Of a stretch of 43,210 bases of DNA, positions 8,484 through 17,027 are shown one piece after another. A model generated the notes under the pieces. The model saw nothing but the letters and a program-made list of their open reading frames with translations, searched no databases and had not been told where the DNA came from. Position 1 is the stretch's first letter. The number at the start of each line of letters is the position of its first letter. The translations under genes and the position numbers were made by a program. Origin of the DNA: Mesorhizobium sp. (GTDB lineage Bacteria > Pseudomonadota > Alphaproteobacteria > Rhizobiales > Rhizobiaceae); assembly GCA_004020315.1 (NCBI GenBank), contig SAQG01000044.1, positions 1 to 43,210 on the forward strand. Direction: 5' to 3'.

Positions 8484-9175
8484 TTGCCCCGAGTGATAAA
8501 GCCGCCGGAGATACGCTCTGCCGAACTCCTCGACTGTGCCCAGCGGCTTTCTTCGAGCATGGCTACGACAACACCACGGTGAACGACATCATCCGGGAGG
8601 CCGGTCTGTCGAAGGGCGCGTTTTATCACTATTTCGCATCGAAAGAGGCCCTGCTGGAGGCGCTCGCCGCACGTCTTGCACGTGACAGCTTCACCGAGTT
8701 GCAGCCTGTGCTCAATGATCCGTCACTCGATGGACTTGGCCGGCTCAATGCTCTCTTTGCTGGCTCTCGACGGCTGAACGTCGAACTTGCCCCGCAATTG
8801 CGCAAGACGTTTTTCGTCCTATTTCGGCCCGAGAACCTTGCCCTCTTCCATAGGGTCGACCAGGCGGCCAGGGAATTGGCCATGCCGATAATCACCGATC
8901 TGCTCAGGAAAGGAAGCGAGGAAGGGATTTTCGACGTGCCCGACGCGGAAGCTTTCGCCGAGATGTTTCTGCAGCTGCGGCTGATCTTTCGGGATGTGAT
9001 GCATCGCGCCCTGCTGAAGGCCGAGCAGGGCAATATCGACGAAGCAGCGCGGCTGCTCGAGGACCGGCTGCGACTCTACGGCATCGCCATCGACCGGCTT
9101 TTGAAGCTGCCCGATGGAACGATAGAAGCTGTGCAACCCGGGTTTGCCCGGGCGTTCCTCGAAGCAGGCCCATGA
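8484..9175 (+). pseudogene. TetR/AcrR-family regulator gene with a frameshift in the helix-turn-helix domain
   Basis: From a TTG at 8484, with GAGGA six bases upstream, the reading is MPRVIKPPEIRSAELLDCAQ followed by RL, a typical TetR start. One base is then missing in the T run at 8548-8551. With a T restored, the reading continues FFEHGYDNTTVNDIIREAGL and SKGAFYHYFASKEALLEALA, the classic TetR DNA-binding domain, and then a ligand domain to the stop at 9173-9175, about 230 residues in all. As read, the N-terminal helix is out of frame with the recognition helix. A longer open frame from 8321 covers the downstream part, but its first 75 residues look unlike any TetR. The gene faces the broken efflux module across a palindromic operator and probably once repressed it. 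Confidence 0.75.
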
Positions 9176-9182
9176 GCCCCGA

Positions 9183-9240
9183 GCCCGCCAGGCCGCGGAG
9201 CAGCAATTCACCACGCCTTGGCAGATTGGGCCCCACGCGG
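9183..9240 (-). pseudogene. Fragment of a third DUF982 gene
   Basis: About 58 bases match the middle of the neighbouring DUF982 gene (9389-9446) at roughly 85 percent by eye, with two single-base gaps. On the minus strand it reads WGPICQGVVNCCSAAW against RGPVYQCAVNCCSAAL in the intact copy. Nothing recognisable remains on either side. It begins eight bases after the TetR stop. Confidence 0.65.
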
Positions 9241-9260
9241 CAAGGTGCAAATATGAACGT

Positions 9261-9563
9261 TCATCGCCTCAGCGCATGCACGCTATCGACATTTTCGCCG
9301 CCTATCGGCAGTGCCATGTCTTCGTCGAGCAAGCGCGTGATGCGAGCGAAGCCGGTAAAAGCCTTCCTTGCTTCCTCTGCCGACATCCGGCCCGCCAGAG
9401 CCGCAGAGCAGCAATTCACCGCGCATTGGTAGACGGGCCCACGCCGGCCGGTTGGCCATTTGCGCAAGAACTCCATCGCTTCGGCTACGCTATAAATTTC
9501 TTCGACAGGACTTTCGCGCCCGCGTGAAATCCGCACAGGCGTAAAGAATTGCAGACGATCCAT
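9261..9563 (-). CDS. DUF982 family protein (copy 2)
   Basis: A 100-residue paralog of the protein at 1314-1616, beginning MDRLQFFTPVRI with SVAEAMEFLRKWP, RRGPVYQCAVNCCSAALAG and SAEEARKAFTGFARITRLLD. The two align end to end without gaps. The start at 9563 has an appropriately placed GGAGG upstream, and the 50 or so bases before it also resemble the upstream region of copy 1, so the promoter region was duplicated too. Function is unknown. Its stop codon falls inside a 12-base palindrome, ATGAACGTTCAT (9253-9264). Confidence 0.75.
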   Translation of the reverse strand: MDRLQFFTPVRISRGRESPVEEIYSVAEAMEFLRKWPTGRRGPVYQCAVNCCSAALAGRMSAEEARKAFTGFARITRLLDEDMALPIGGENVDSVHALRR

Positions 9564-9714
9564 TCGTTTCCTCCCGGTCGATCGCTGTGTGCCTGATAGA
9601 ATCTTTTTAAACTTAACGGCTGGCCATTTGTTTTCCGGCAAAGAGAGCCCGGTGCTGAAAAAGGTCGGGCTAAACACTCTCCCACATCATTCGACTGAAA
9701 TCGAATCACCAAAC

Positions 9715-9917
9715 ATGACAGACCAAGCGAGCAACTGTTACGTCGAGCAGATAAGCGCGGTTCTCATTGAATCTTTAAGGGAAAAGCCGGCAAATCAAGC
9801 GGTTGCCAGTTCCCTCGTGTCGAGGCGCTCTACAGGGAAGACGGCGAGTTCCGCGCCGGAGCCAGACGACGATGGCTTGACACAATTCTCTCCTTGCTCA
9901 CGGGAGAACGGGAAGCG
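9715..9917 (+). pseudogene. Possible decayed small ORF of unknown function
   Basis: The gap between DUF982 copy 2 and the DUF1697 gene (9564-9917) holds no clear gene. A plausible coding trace starts at the ATG at 9715 (MTDQASNCYVEQISAVLIES), and after about one missing base near 9821 continues in the next frame as ALYREDGEFRAGARRRWLDT and ILSLLTGEREALFADH before running into the 3' end of the convergent gene. The amino acid make-up looks protein-like on both sides of the shift. I do not recognise a family. Confidence 0.25.
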
Positions 9918-10457
9918 CTATTTGCCGACCATGTCGGCCAGCTTGCGCACCGTGTTCCAGTTGCGCGACGTGCCGATGCCGAGCCGTTTGTGGCTTATCG
10001 TCGCCAGCAGACGCGAACTTGGCGTTTCGCGAGAAAAGACGATCCAGATGTCGCCGCCGACGGCCTGCATCCGCTCATCCTTGCCGACATTGGCCTCCAG
10101 CGCCGCGACGGCCTCAGCGGGAACTGGCTTGCGCATCACGCGCACGGCTACCTGATCGGCGGCGGCAGCCGATTCGGCGGGAAACGGATTGCCGGCCGCA
10201 AGCTTCAACCAGTCATCCGCGCGGCGCACGATGATGTCGACATGGCGGCCGAAGCTCTTTTGGAACGCCGTCTCCAATCGGCGCTCCAGCGCGGCAATCT
10301 CTGCCTCTTCCGTCTCGAAGACCAGATTGCCGGTCGCCACCAGCGTGCGCGGGTTATTCAGCCCCAGGCCTTCTGTCATCGCCCTGAGATCGGACATGAC
10401 GACACGCCGGCCCTCGCCCAGGACGATGCTGTAAAGCAGAGCGACGTAGGTTTGCAT
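9918..10457 (-). CDS. DUF1697 domain protein
   Basis: A 179-residue protein starting MQTYVALLYSIVLGEGRRVV, with VMSDLRAMTEGLGLNNPRTL and VATGNLVFETEE following. This is the DUF1697 pattern: a YVALLRGINVG-like strand, a DLR helix and an SGN-like turn. Family function is unknown; members are single-domain cytoplasmic proteins. Here YSIVLGEG replaces the usual RGINVGG. The start at 10457 was chosen over an upstream one because the family begins at this strand and the extension would run back into pyrG. It lies 13 bases after the pyrG stop on the same strand and may be co-transcribed with it. Confidence 0.7.
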   Translation of the reverse strand: MQTYVALLYSIVLGEGRRVVMSDLRAMTEGLGLNNPRTLVATGNLVFETEEAEIAALERRLETAFQKSFGRHVDIIVRRADDWLKLAAGNPFPAESAAAADQVAVRVMRKPVPAEAVAALEANVGKDERMQAVGGDIWIVFSRETPSSRLLATISHKRLGIGTSRNWNTVRKLADMVGK

Positions 10458-10470
10458 GGTAGCCTGTCGA

Positions 10471-12099
10471 TTAGACCAAGCGGCTCTGCTCCACCGCCGC
10501 CTCGATGAAGCTGGCAAACAGCGGGTGCGGGTCAAGCGGCCGGCTTTTCAGCTCGGGATGATACTGCACGCCGATGAACCAGGGATGGTCGGGATATTCG
10601 ACCGTTTCCGGCAGCACGCCGTCCGGCGACATGCCGGCAAAGACCAAACCGCAATCCTCGAGCCGCTCCTTGTAGTCGACATTGACCTCGTAGCGGTGGC
10701 GGTGGCGCTCGGAAATCTGCGTATCGCCATAGATCTCGGCGATTTTCGAGCCCTTGGCGAGGTCCGCCTGATAGGCACCAAGCCGCATGGTGCCGCCGAG
10801 ATCGCCGGTTTCCCTGCGCTTCTCCAGCATGTTGCCTTTCAGCCATTCCGTCATCAGGCCGACGACCGGTTCGTCGGTCGGACCGAATTCGGTCGACGAG
10901 GCATGCTCGACGCCGGCCAGCGAACGTGCTGCCTCGATGCAGGCCATCTGCATGCCGAAGCAGATGCCGAAATACGGCACTTTTCGCTCGCGGGCGAACT
11001 TCGCCGCAAGGATCTTGCCTTCCGCGCCGCGCTCGCCAAAACCGCCGGGGACCAGAATGCCATGGACCTTTTCCAGCCACGGCGCCGGATCTTCCTTCTC
11101 GAATATCTCGCTCTCGATCCAGTCGAGCTTGACCTTGACGCGGTTGGCGAGGCCACCATGCGACAGCGCCTCGATCAGTGATTTGTAAGCGTCCTTCAGG
11201 CCGGTGTACTTGCCGACGACGGCGATGGTCACCTCGCCTTCCGGATTGTGGATGCGGTTGGACACCGCTTGCCAGGGCTCCATCCGCGGCTTCGGTGCCG
11301 GATCGATGCCGAAAGCGGCCAGCACTTCCGAATCCAGCCCTTCATTGTGATAGGCCATCGGCACGTCGTAGATGTGCGGCACGTCGAGCGCCTGGATGAC
11401 CGCGCTCTCACGAACATTGCAGAACAGCGACAGTTTGCGGCGCTCTTCCCTGGGGATGGGGCGGTCGGCGCGGACCAGCAGAATGTCGGGCGCGATGCCG
11501 ATGCCGCGCAATTCCTTGACCGAATGCTGGGTCGGCTTGGTCTTCAATTCACCCGCCGTGGGAATGTAGGGCATAAGCGTCAGGTGCACGTAGACGGCGT
11601 TGTTGCGCGGCAGGTCGTTGCCGAGCTGGCGGATCGCCTCCAGGAACGGCATCGCCTCGATGTCGCCGACGGTACCGCCGATCTCGCACAGGACGAAGTC
11701 ATAGTCGTCATTGCCGTTGAGAATGAAGTTCTTGATCTCATCGGTGACGTGCGGAATCACCTGCACGGTGGCGCCAAGATAGTCGCCGCGCCGCTCCCGC
11801 TCGATGATGTTCTTGTAGATGCGGCCTGTGGTGATGTTGTCCTGCTGGTTGGCCGAGCGGCCGGTGAAGCGCTCATAATGGCCAAGATCGAGATCGGTCT
11901 CGGCGCCGTCGTCGGTCACGAAGACTTCGCCATGCTGGTATGGCGACATCGTGCCGGGATCGACGTTGAGATAGGGATCAAGCTTCTTTATGCGCGCGCG
12001 ATAGCCTCGCGCCTGCAAGAGAGCCCCAAGGGCCGCTGCAGCGATGCCTTTTCCGAGTGAGGAAACCACGCCGCCTGTGATGAATACATATCGCGCCAT
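10471..12099 (-). CDS. pyrG: CTP synthase
   Basis: A 542-residue enzyme that aminates UTP to CTP using glutamine and ATP, the last step of pyrimidine nucleotide synthesis. The N-terminal amidoligase domain starts MARYVFITGGVVSSLGKG (nucleotide loop), followed by LDPYLNVDPGTMSPYQHGEV and EIGGTVGDIE. The C-terminal class I glutamine amidotransferase domain has GGFGERG, the catalytic Cys in GICFGMQMACIEA (about residue 377) and the distal His-Glu in QYHPEL. Length matches the family. An in-frame ATG three codons upstream (12108) exists; the MARYVF start is conserved. A DUF1697 gene follows after 13 bases. Confidence 0.97.
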   Translation of the reverse strand: MARYVFITGGVVSSLGKGIAAAALGALLQARGYRARIKKLDPYLNVDPGTMSPYQHGEVFVTDDGAETDLDLGHYERFTGRSANQQDNITTGRIYKNIIERERRGDYLGATVQVIPHVTDEIKNFILNGNDDYDFVLCEIGGTVGDIEAMPFLEAIRQLGNDLPRNNAVYVHLTLMPYIPTAGELKTKPTQHSVKELRGIGIAPDILLVRADRPIPREERRKLSLFCNVRESAVIQALDVPHIYDVPMAYHNEGLDSEVLAAFGIDPAPKPRMEPWQAVSNRIHNPEGEVTIAVVGKYTGLKDAYKSLIEALSHGGLANRVKVKLDWIESEIFEKEDPAPWLEKVHGILVPGGFGERGAEGKILAAKFARERKVPYFGICFGMQMACIEAARSLAGVEHASSTEFGPTDEPVVGLMTEWLKGNMLEKRRETGDLGGTMRLGAYQADLAKGSKIAEIYGDTQISERHRHRYEVNVDYKERLEDCGLVFAGMSPDGVLPETVEYPDHPWFIGVQYHPELKSRPLDPHPLFASFIEAAVEQSRLV

Positions 12100-12201
12100 G
12101 GGAGTCATCGCTTAACGCGGCTGAGTTGATTCCGCCAGAGAAAAAACCGCCGCGAAGGCTTTTTCCCAAGAAGGCGCTCTGGTGATGTTCGAACCAAAAC
12201 A

Positions 12202-12226
12202 AAAGGGCCGGCGAGGCCGGCCCTTT
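12202..12226 (-). terminator. Rho-independent terminator of the L,D-transpeptidase gene
   Basis: Perfect 11-base arms, AAAGGGCCGGC and GCCGGCCCTTT, around a 3-base loop. On the minus strand the stem is followed by TTTGTTTTGG, giving a U-rich tail. It lies 20 bases past the stop at 12246 and insulates pyrG from the gene upstream. Confidence 0.85.
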
Positions 12227-12245
12227 GGAATGATCCGTTAAGGCG

Positions 12246-13373
12246 TCAGATGATGACGACTTTGGTGCCTACTTTCACCCGGCGGTAAAGGTCCATGACG
12301 TGCTCGTTGATCATGCGGAAGCAGCCGTTGGAGGCGCTCGTTCCGATCGACTGCGGCGCGATGGTACCGTGAATGCGCAGATGGGTGTCCTTCTTGCCGT
12401 CATAGAGGTAGATGGCGCGCGCGCCGAGCGGATTATCGCCGCCGCCTGGCATGCCGTCCTTGTACCGGCCGTAATTCTTCGGTTCACGCTTCTGCATCTC
12501 GAGCGTCGGGATCCAGCGGGGCCATTCCTGCTTGTCGCCGACGGCGACTGTGCCCTTGAACTGCAGGCCTTCACGACCGACCGCAATCGCATAACGGCGA
12601 GCGGTCCATGAGGATTCGACGAGATAGAGGCGGCGCGCACTCGTATCGATGACGATCGTGCCGGGGCTATAGCCGGTGAATTCGACCTCTTGCGGCACGA
12701 ACTCAGGCTTCACCTTGAACTGCTTCTTGGCTTCCTTCCTGGCGAGAGCGGCATCGAGGGCCCGGGTCTCGGGGAGCAGCGACATCGACGAAGACGTGCC
12801 GCCGAACAGGCCGGCGAAGAGCCCGACGCTCTGCGGCTTCTGTCCAACCGGCTCGCTGCGCAATTCCCCGTTGTTGCCGGTCAGCGCGACGTTCATAGCC
12901 TCGGCGGGAATTGGCTCGGCGGACTGGATCAGTGCGATCGGTTGAACCGGTTCGATGATCTTGACGGTCGTCTTCTTAGCCGGCTTGGCGTCGGCCAGCT
13001 GAGCAGCGGACTTATCCTTCTTGGCAAGGCCCTTCTTGGCAAGGAACGCCTGCCGTTCCGCATCGGCCTTGGCTTTGGCTGCCTCGCGCATCGCCAGCTT
13101 CCTGGCCTCGAGCGCCTTGGCTCGAGCGGCCTCCTTGTCGGCCGCGATCTTGGCTTCGAGCTTCCTGATCTGGGCAAGATCGTCCGAGGTGGGGTTTTTC
13201 TTCTTCTTGAGGAGCCTTAGTTGCGCCGTATCGCTTTTGGCGGCGACGTTGACGACGTCAGTTGTCACTGCGGCTTTAGAGGTCGAATTGCCCGCCGGCA
13301 TGGCCGCGTAAGCGGGCGCACCAAGGCTGAGCACGGCACAAAGGCCGGCTAAAATGTAGCTGCGAAGCTGCAT
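12246..13373 (-). CDS. L,D-transpeptidase (YkuD domain), exported
   Basis: A 375-residue protein. The start at 13373 gives a clear signal peptide, MQLRSYILAGLCAVLSLGAP, with cleavage near AYA-A. Residues about 45-140 are rich in Lys, Ala and Glu and probably form a coiled coil; a linker follows. The YkuD domain occupies the last 140 residues, with the catalytic signature HGTIAPQSIGTSASNGCFRM and its Cys near residue 350. Family role: 3-3 cross-linking of peptidoglycan in the periplasm, or joining outer-membrane proteins to it. GGGDNPLGARAIYLY before the active site is typical. It is followed by a strong terminator and is probably a single-gene unit. Confidence 0.88.
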   Translation of the reverse strand: MQLRSYILAGLCAVLSLGAPAYAAMPAGNSTSKAAVTTDVVNVAAKSDTAQLRLLKKKKNPTSDDLAQIRKLEAKIAADKEAARAKALEARKLAMREAAKAKADAERQAFLAKKGLAKKDKSAAQLADAKPAKKTTVKIIEPVQPIALIQSAEPIPAEAMNVALTGNNGELRSEPVGQKPQSVGLFAGLFGGTSSSMSLLPETRALDAALARKEAKKQFKVKPEFVPQEVEFTGYSPGTIVIDTSARRLYLVESSWTARRYAIAVGREGLQFKGTVAVGDKQEWPRWIPTLEMQKREPKNYGRYKDGMPGGGDNPLGARAIYLYDGKKDTHLRIHGTIAPQSIGTSASNGCFRMINEHVMDLYRRVKVGTKVVII

Positions 13374-13585
13374 GGCGAAGATCCGATCGTTCAATGCTTG
13401 TTGCCCACGGCGTCGCCCGGCGTCCCCCAAGGACCCCAAAAGTGCCGCGCGCAATCTATAATCGATTAATCGGAGACGCCTCAAGCGCCCTGTCGTGCCG
13501 TGCCCGGTCGAATCCTCGTGATCGTGCGGCATTTGCCGCGACTGTGTTCAAACAACAACAGATCGCGGCGCCGAACGTCTGCTGA

Positions 13586-14044
13586 TTACTGGTTTGGAAC
13601 CTGCGGCGTTACTGGCGGGGTGACGCCGTTTGTGGCCGGCGGCGTGGTCGAATCCGCCGCAGGCGGTGCAGCGGGAGCCGGGGCTGCGGCATCATTGCCG
13701 GAAGGCGGCGTTGGCGCCGTATTGCCGGAAGGCGGTGTCGGCGCCGTGGTGCCAGGCAACTGATTGAGCACGCCGCCGGCACCATTCGTCGTAGGCACAC
13801 GATCGAGAATGTCGATCGGCTTTTCACCGTAACGGGCGACGATCGACAATGTCAGGGAGGTGGCGAAGAAAGCCGCCGCCAGGATCGCCGTCGCCCGCGT
13901 CAGCGCGTTGGCCGCGCCGCGCGCGGTCATGAAGCCCGATCCGCCGCCGATGCCGAGGCCGCCGCCTTCGGAGCGCTGCAGCAGCACCACGCCGACAAGA
14001 GCGAGCACGACCATGAGGTGGACGACGATCAGAACGGTTTCCAT
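13586..14044 (-). CDS. secG: Protein translocase subunit SecG
   Basis: A 152-residue protein. METVLIVVHLMVVLALVGVV is the first membrane segment, followed by the LLQRSEGGGLG loop of SecG, a conserved GGGSGFMTARGAANALTRAT stretch and the second segment AILAAAFFATSLTLSIVA. SecG assists SecYEG-mediated export across the inner membrane. The C-terminal 60 residues are Pro/Ala/Thr-rich and include a short tandem repeat (TAPTPPSGN twice). Such tails occur in alphaproteobacterial SecG. The order tpiA-secG-pyrG is common in the group. Confidence 0.93.
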   Translation of the reverse strand: METVLIVVHLMVVLALVGVVLLQRSEGGGLGIGGGSGFMTARGAANALTRATAILAAAFFATSLTLSIVARYGEKPIDILDRVPTTNGAGGVLNQLPGTTAPTPPSGNTAPTPPSGNDAAAPAPAAPPAADSTTPPATNGVTPPVTPQVPNQ

Positions 14045-14191
14045 AGTTTACCCTGGCAAAGCCTTGCGCGGCCGCGGATACGACCGGTGATTTGGAGGCG
14101 GCTCAATACAATGCTTTGACGGCATTTCCAAGCCCGTGGCCGGAATATGGGAAGCAATGCGCCCTTTGCAACGATTTCCGCTACGGCACAG

Positions 14192-14213
14192 CCTATCCGA
14201 AGTGCCGGATAGG
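14192..14213. terminator. Hairpin after tpiA
   Basis: CCTATCCG and CGGATAGG form a perfect 8-base stem around a 6-base loop, ten bases past the tpiA stop. The T run (TTTT) is on the plus-strand side, so as a tpiA terminator it lacks a U tail; it may instead stabilise the 3' end. Confidence 0.35.
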
Positions 14214-14222
14214 TTTTCGATG

Positions 14223-14990
14223 CTACGAGATATTTCGATAGGCTTCGGCGATGCCGAGAAAGTCTGCCGCCTTCAAACTGGCGCCGCCGACCAGCGCGCC
14301 GTCGACATTTTTCACGCCGAGCAGTTCGACCGCGTTCGACGGCTTGACCGAGCCGCCATAGAGGATGCGCATCTTCGCCGCCGCGCTGCCAAGCTTTTCC
14401 GACAGTTTTTCGCGAATATGTGCATGCGCTTCGGCAACGTCGGCGGCGGTCGGCGTCAGTCCCGTGCCGATCGCCCATACCGGCTCATAGGCAATGACGG
14501 TATTCGACGCCGTGGCGTTGGGCGGCACCGAGCCGGCGACCTGGCGCGACAGCACGTCGAGCGTAGCGCCCGCCTCGCGCTCGGCTCTCGTCTCGCCGAT
14601 GCAGATGATGGCCACCAGTCCGGCGCGCCACGCGGCGGCAGCCTTGGCCTGTACAAGGGCGTCGTCTTCATGATGATCGGCGCGGCGTTCGGAATGACCG
14701 ACGATGACGTGGCTGGCGCCCGCATCTTTCAGCATCTCGGCCGAAATGCAGCCGGTATGGGCGCCGCTCTCCTTGGGGTGGCAATCCTCGCCTCCGGCCC
14801 GGACCGGCGTGCGCGACAAAATCTCTGCGGCGTGCGCAAGCAGCGTCGCCGGAACGCAGACCAGCGCTTCGGCCTCCGCATCGAGCCCGCTCATGAAGCC
14901 GTTGCCGATCATCCTGAGTTCGTTGAGCGAGGCGCTGGTGCCGTTCATTTTCCAGTTGCCGGCGACCAGCGGGCGGATTCCTGGCGTCAT
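14223..14990 (-). CDS. tpiA: Triosephosphate isomerase
   Basis: A 255-residue TIM-barrel enzyme interconverting dihydroxyacetone phosphate and glyceraldehyde-3-phosphate. It shows GNWKMNG (substrate-binding Asn and Lys, residues 9-15), the catalytic His in VIVGHSERR, the catalytic Glu in AYEPVWAIGTG and the phosphate-binding ILYGGSVKPSNA. The ATG at 14990 has GGAGA about ten bases upstream, and the sequence before it is not conserved in the family. It is divergent from ppiD across about 145 bases. Some rhizobia carry a second tpi gene; this one sits in the usual tpiA-secG-pyrG neighbourhood. Confidence 0.95.
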   Translation of the reverse strand: MTPGIRPLVAGNWKMNGTSASLNELRMIGNGFMSGLDAEAEALVCVPATLLAHAAEILSRTPVRAGGEDCHPKESGAHTGCISAEMLKDAGASHVIVGHSERRADHHEDDALVQAKAAAAWRAGLVAIICIGETRAEREAGATLDVLSRQVAGSVPPNATASNTVIAYEPVWAIGTGLTPTAADVAEAHAHIREKLSEKLGSAAAKMRILYGGSVKPSNAVELLGVKNVDGALVGGASLKAADFLGIAEAYRNIS

Positions 14991-15134
14991 GGGATTTGCT
15001 TCTCCGGGCAATATTCGGCTGCGTCCTCACTACCAAACTCAGCCCACAAAGCAATCGACAGTGGGCCGGAAGGACGCTATTGCGCTTGTTTCAGACTCGG
15101 CGCATGCGAAAATGCGCAAAAATCGGAAGTGACC

Positions 15135-17027
15135 ATGCTTAGTATCTTGAGAAGCGCGGCGGGGACCTGGGTCGCGAAGGCACTGCTGATATTGTTGGTG
15201 TTGAGCTTCGCCGTCTGGGGCATTTCCGGGCAGATGGTCGGTGGTTTTGCAGGCCACGACGCGGTTGTCACGGCCGGAGGCACCAAAGTGTCGATCAACG
15301 AGTATCGCCTCGCCTATGATCGTCAGATCAGCGTGATGTCGCAGCAATTCGGCCAGCGCATCAGCCGCGAGCAGGCGACCGCGCTCGGCCTCGACAACCA
15401 GGTGCTGGCGCAACTCGTGTCGGGTGCAGTCCTCGATGAGCAGGCCCGCAAGCTGCGGCTTGGATTGTCCAAGGATCGGCTAGCCCAACTCACGCATGAA
15501 GACCCGGCCTTCAGGGGTCCCGGCGGCACCTTCGACCGGAGGACGTTCGAATACATACTGCAACAGGTCGGCATGCGGCCAGAAGACTACCTGAAGAATC
15601 GCGCCCAGGTGGCTGTGCGCCAGCAGATCGTCGAGGCAGTTTCGGACGGCCTCAAGGCTCCGAATACCTTCTTGAAGGCGGTCGCTCTCTATCGTGGCGA
15701 AGACCGCACCATCGACTATGTGACATTACCGAAATCGCTGGCCGAGCCGATCGAAGCGCCATCCGACAGCGCGCTTTCGGCCTATTTCGAGGAAAACAAG
15801 AAGACCTATGCGGCCCCCGAATACCGCAAATTCTCCTATGTCCGGCTCGAGCCGGAAGACATCATGGATCTGAGCGCCGTGACCGACCAACAGGTCAGCG
15901 ACGACTACAACAAGAACAAGGGGCGCTACACCACGCCGGAAACGCGCACCATCGAACAGCTCGTGTTCAAGACGCCTGATGCCGCGAAGGCCGCGCTCGA
16001 TTCACTTAAGACCGGCGCGACCTTCGACAAGATCGTCGCCGCCGAGGGTAAGACGCAAGCCGACACGCTGCTCGGCACGCTGTCCAAGGACAAGATCGCC
16101 GACAAGGCAGTGGCGGATGCGGCGTTTGCGCTCGATGTCAACGAGGTCAGTCCGGTCGTTCAGGGCGCCTTCGGTCCGGTGTTGCTGCGCGTCACCGACA
16201 TCAAGCCCGAAGTGGTGAAGCCGCTGGCCGAGGTGTCCGCCGATATCCGCAGGGATCTGGCGCTGGGCGAGGCAAGCCGCATTCTGCTGGACGTGCATGA
16301 CAATTATCAAGATATCCGAGCTTCGGGCAGCGCGCTCAAGCAAGCGGCCGAAAAACTGAAGCTGAAGGTCGTCACCATCGACGCGATCGATCGCACCGGC
16401 CTGAAACCGGACGGCACCATTGTCAAGGATCTGCCGGAATCGCCGGAGCTCATCAAGGCGGTGTTCGACGCCGAGCCCGGCACCGAGAATCCCGACCTCA
16501 CCACCGCCAACAACGGCTTCGTGTTCTACGAGGTGGATACGATAACGCCGGCCCGCGACCGCACGCTGGATGAAGTCCGCCAGAAGGTGGTGGCCGACTG
16601 GACGGCGGCGGAAACGACCAAGCGGCTCACCGCAAAAGCGAACGAGCTCGAAAAGCGTCTCGAAGCCGGCACCACGCTCGATGTAATCGCGAGCGAGCTC
16701 AAGCTTGAGAAGCAGACCAAGCGCGGCGTCAAGCGCGGGGCGGACGACGCCGATTTCGGCAAGGAAGGAGCCGCGGCGATGTTCAGCAAAGGCGAAGGCG
16801 GGACCGGATTGATCCCCTCGCCCACCGGCGACGGACAGATCCTGTTCAAGATCGCCGAAGTCTTCGAGCCTGCCGGAGCCGACGCCAGCTCGGTGCCGGA
16901 CGACGCGCAGAAATCCTTCACCGCCGGCATGTCCGACGACCTGCTCGACCAACTGGTGGCGCAGCTGCAGACGCAATATGAGGTTAGCATCGACCAAACC
17001 GCTGTTGCCCAAGCCCTGACCAGATGA
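15135..17027 (+). CDS. ppiD: PpiD-like periplasmic chaperone/peptidyl-prolyl isomerase
   Basis: A 630-residue protein starting MLSILRSAAGTWVAKALLIL, with a single N-terminal membrane anchor (residues about 13-35) and a large periplasmic part. A SurA_N-like domain follows (ISVMSQQFGQRISREQATAL), then a diverged parvulin domain around residues 260-360 (TRTIEQLVFKTPDAAKAALD), and a long C-terminal region with a second weak rotamase-like fold. Family role: folding of newly exported outer-membrane and periplasmic proteins at the SecYEG exit. The ATG at 15135 has GGAAG upstream. An open frame extends 330 codons further upstream, but that part is antisense to tpiA. The stop overlaps trpD (ATGA), a conserved alphaproteobacterial arrangement. 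Confidence 0.9.
   Translation: MLSILRSAAGTWVAKALLILLVLSFAVWGISGQMVGGFAGHDAVVTAGGTKVSINEYRLAYDRQISVMSQQFGQRISREQATALGLDNQVLAQLVSGAVLDEQARKLRLGLSKDRLAQLTHEDPAFRGPGGTFDRRTFEYILQQVGMRPEDYLKNRAQVAVRQQIVEAVSDGLKAPNTFLKAVALYRGEDRTIDYVTLPKSLAEPIEAPSDSALSAYFEENKKTYAAPEYRKFSYVRLEPEDIMDLSAVTDQQVSDDYNKNKGRYTTPETRTIEQLVFKTPDAAKAALDSLKTGATFDKIVAAEGKTQADTLLGTLSKDKIADKAVADAAFALDVNEVSPVVQGAFGPVLLRVTDIKPEVVKPLAEVSADIRRDLALGEASRILLDVHDNYQDIRASGSALKQAAEKLKLKVVTIDAIDRTGLKPDGTIVKDLPESPELIKAVFDAEPGTENPDLTTANNGFVFYEVDTITPARDRTLDEVRQKVVADWTAAETTKRLTAKANELEKRLEAGTTLDVIASELKLEKQTKRGVKRGADDADFGKEGAAAMFSKGEGGTGLIPSPTGDGQILFKIAEVFEPAGADASSVPDDAQKSFTAGMSDDLLDQLVAQLQTQYEVSIDQTAVAQALTR

Noticed and set aside
9253..9264. Palindrome ATGAACGTTCAT as an operator
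   Set aside because: It lies at the 3' end of the DUF982 gene with no promoter nearby; a 12-base palindrome can occur by chance.
13495..13520. GGTCGAATCC resembling a tRNA T-arm
   Set aside because: No acceptor stem, D-arm or anticodon arm can be folded around it.
14136..15134. Upstream in-frame extension of ppiD
   Set aside because: It is the reverse of tpiA; the start at 15135 has a ribosome site and a proper signal anchor.
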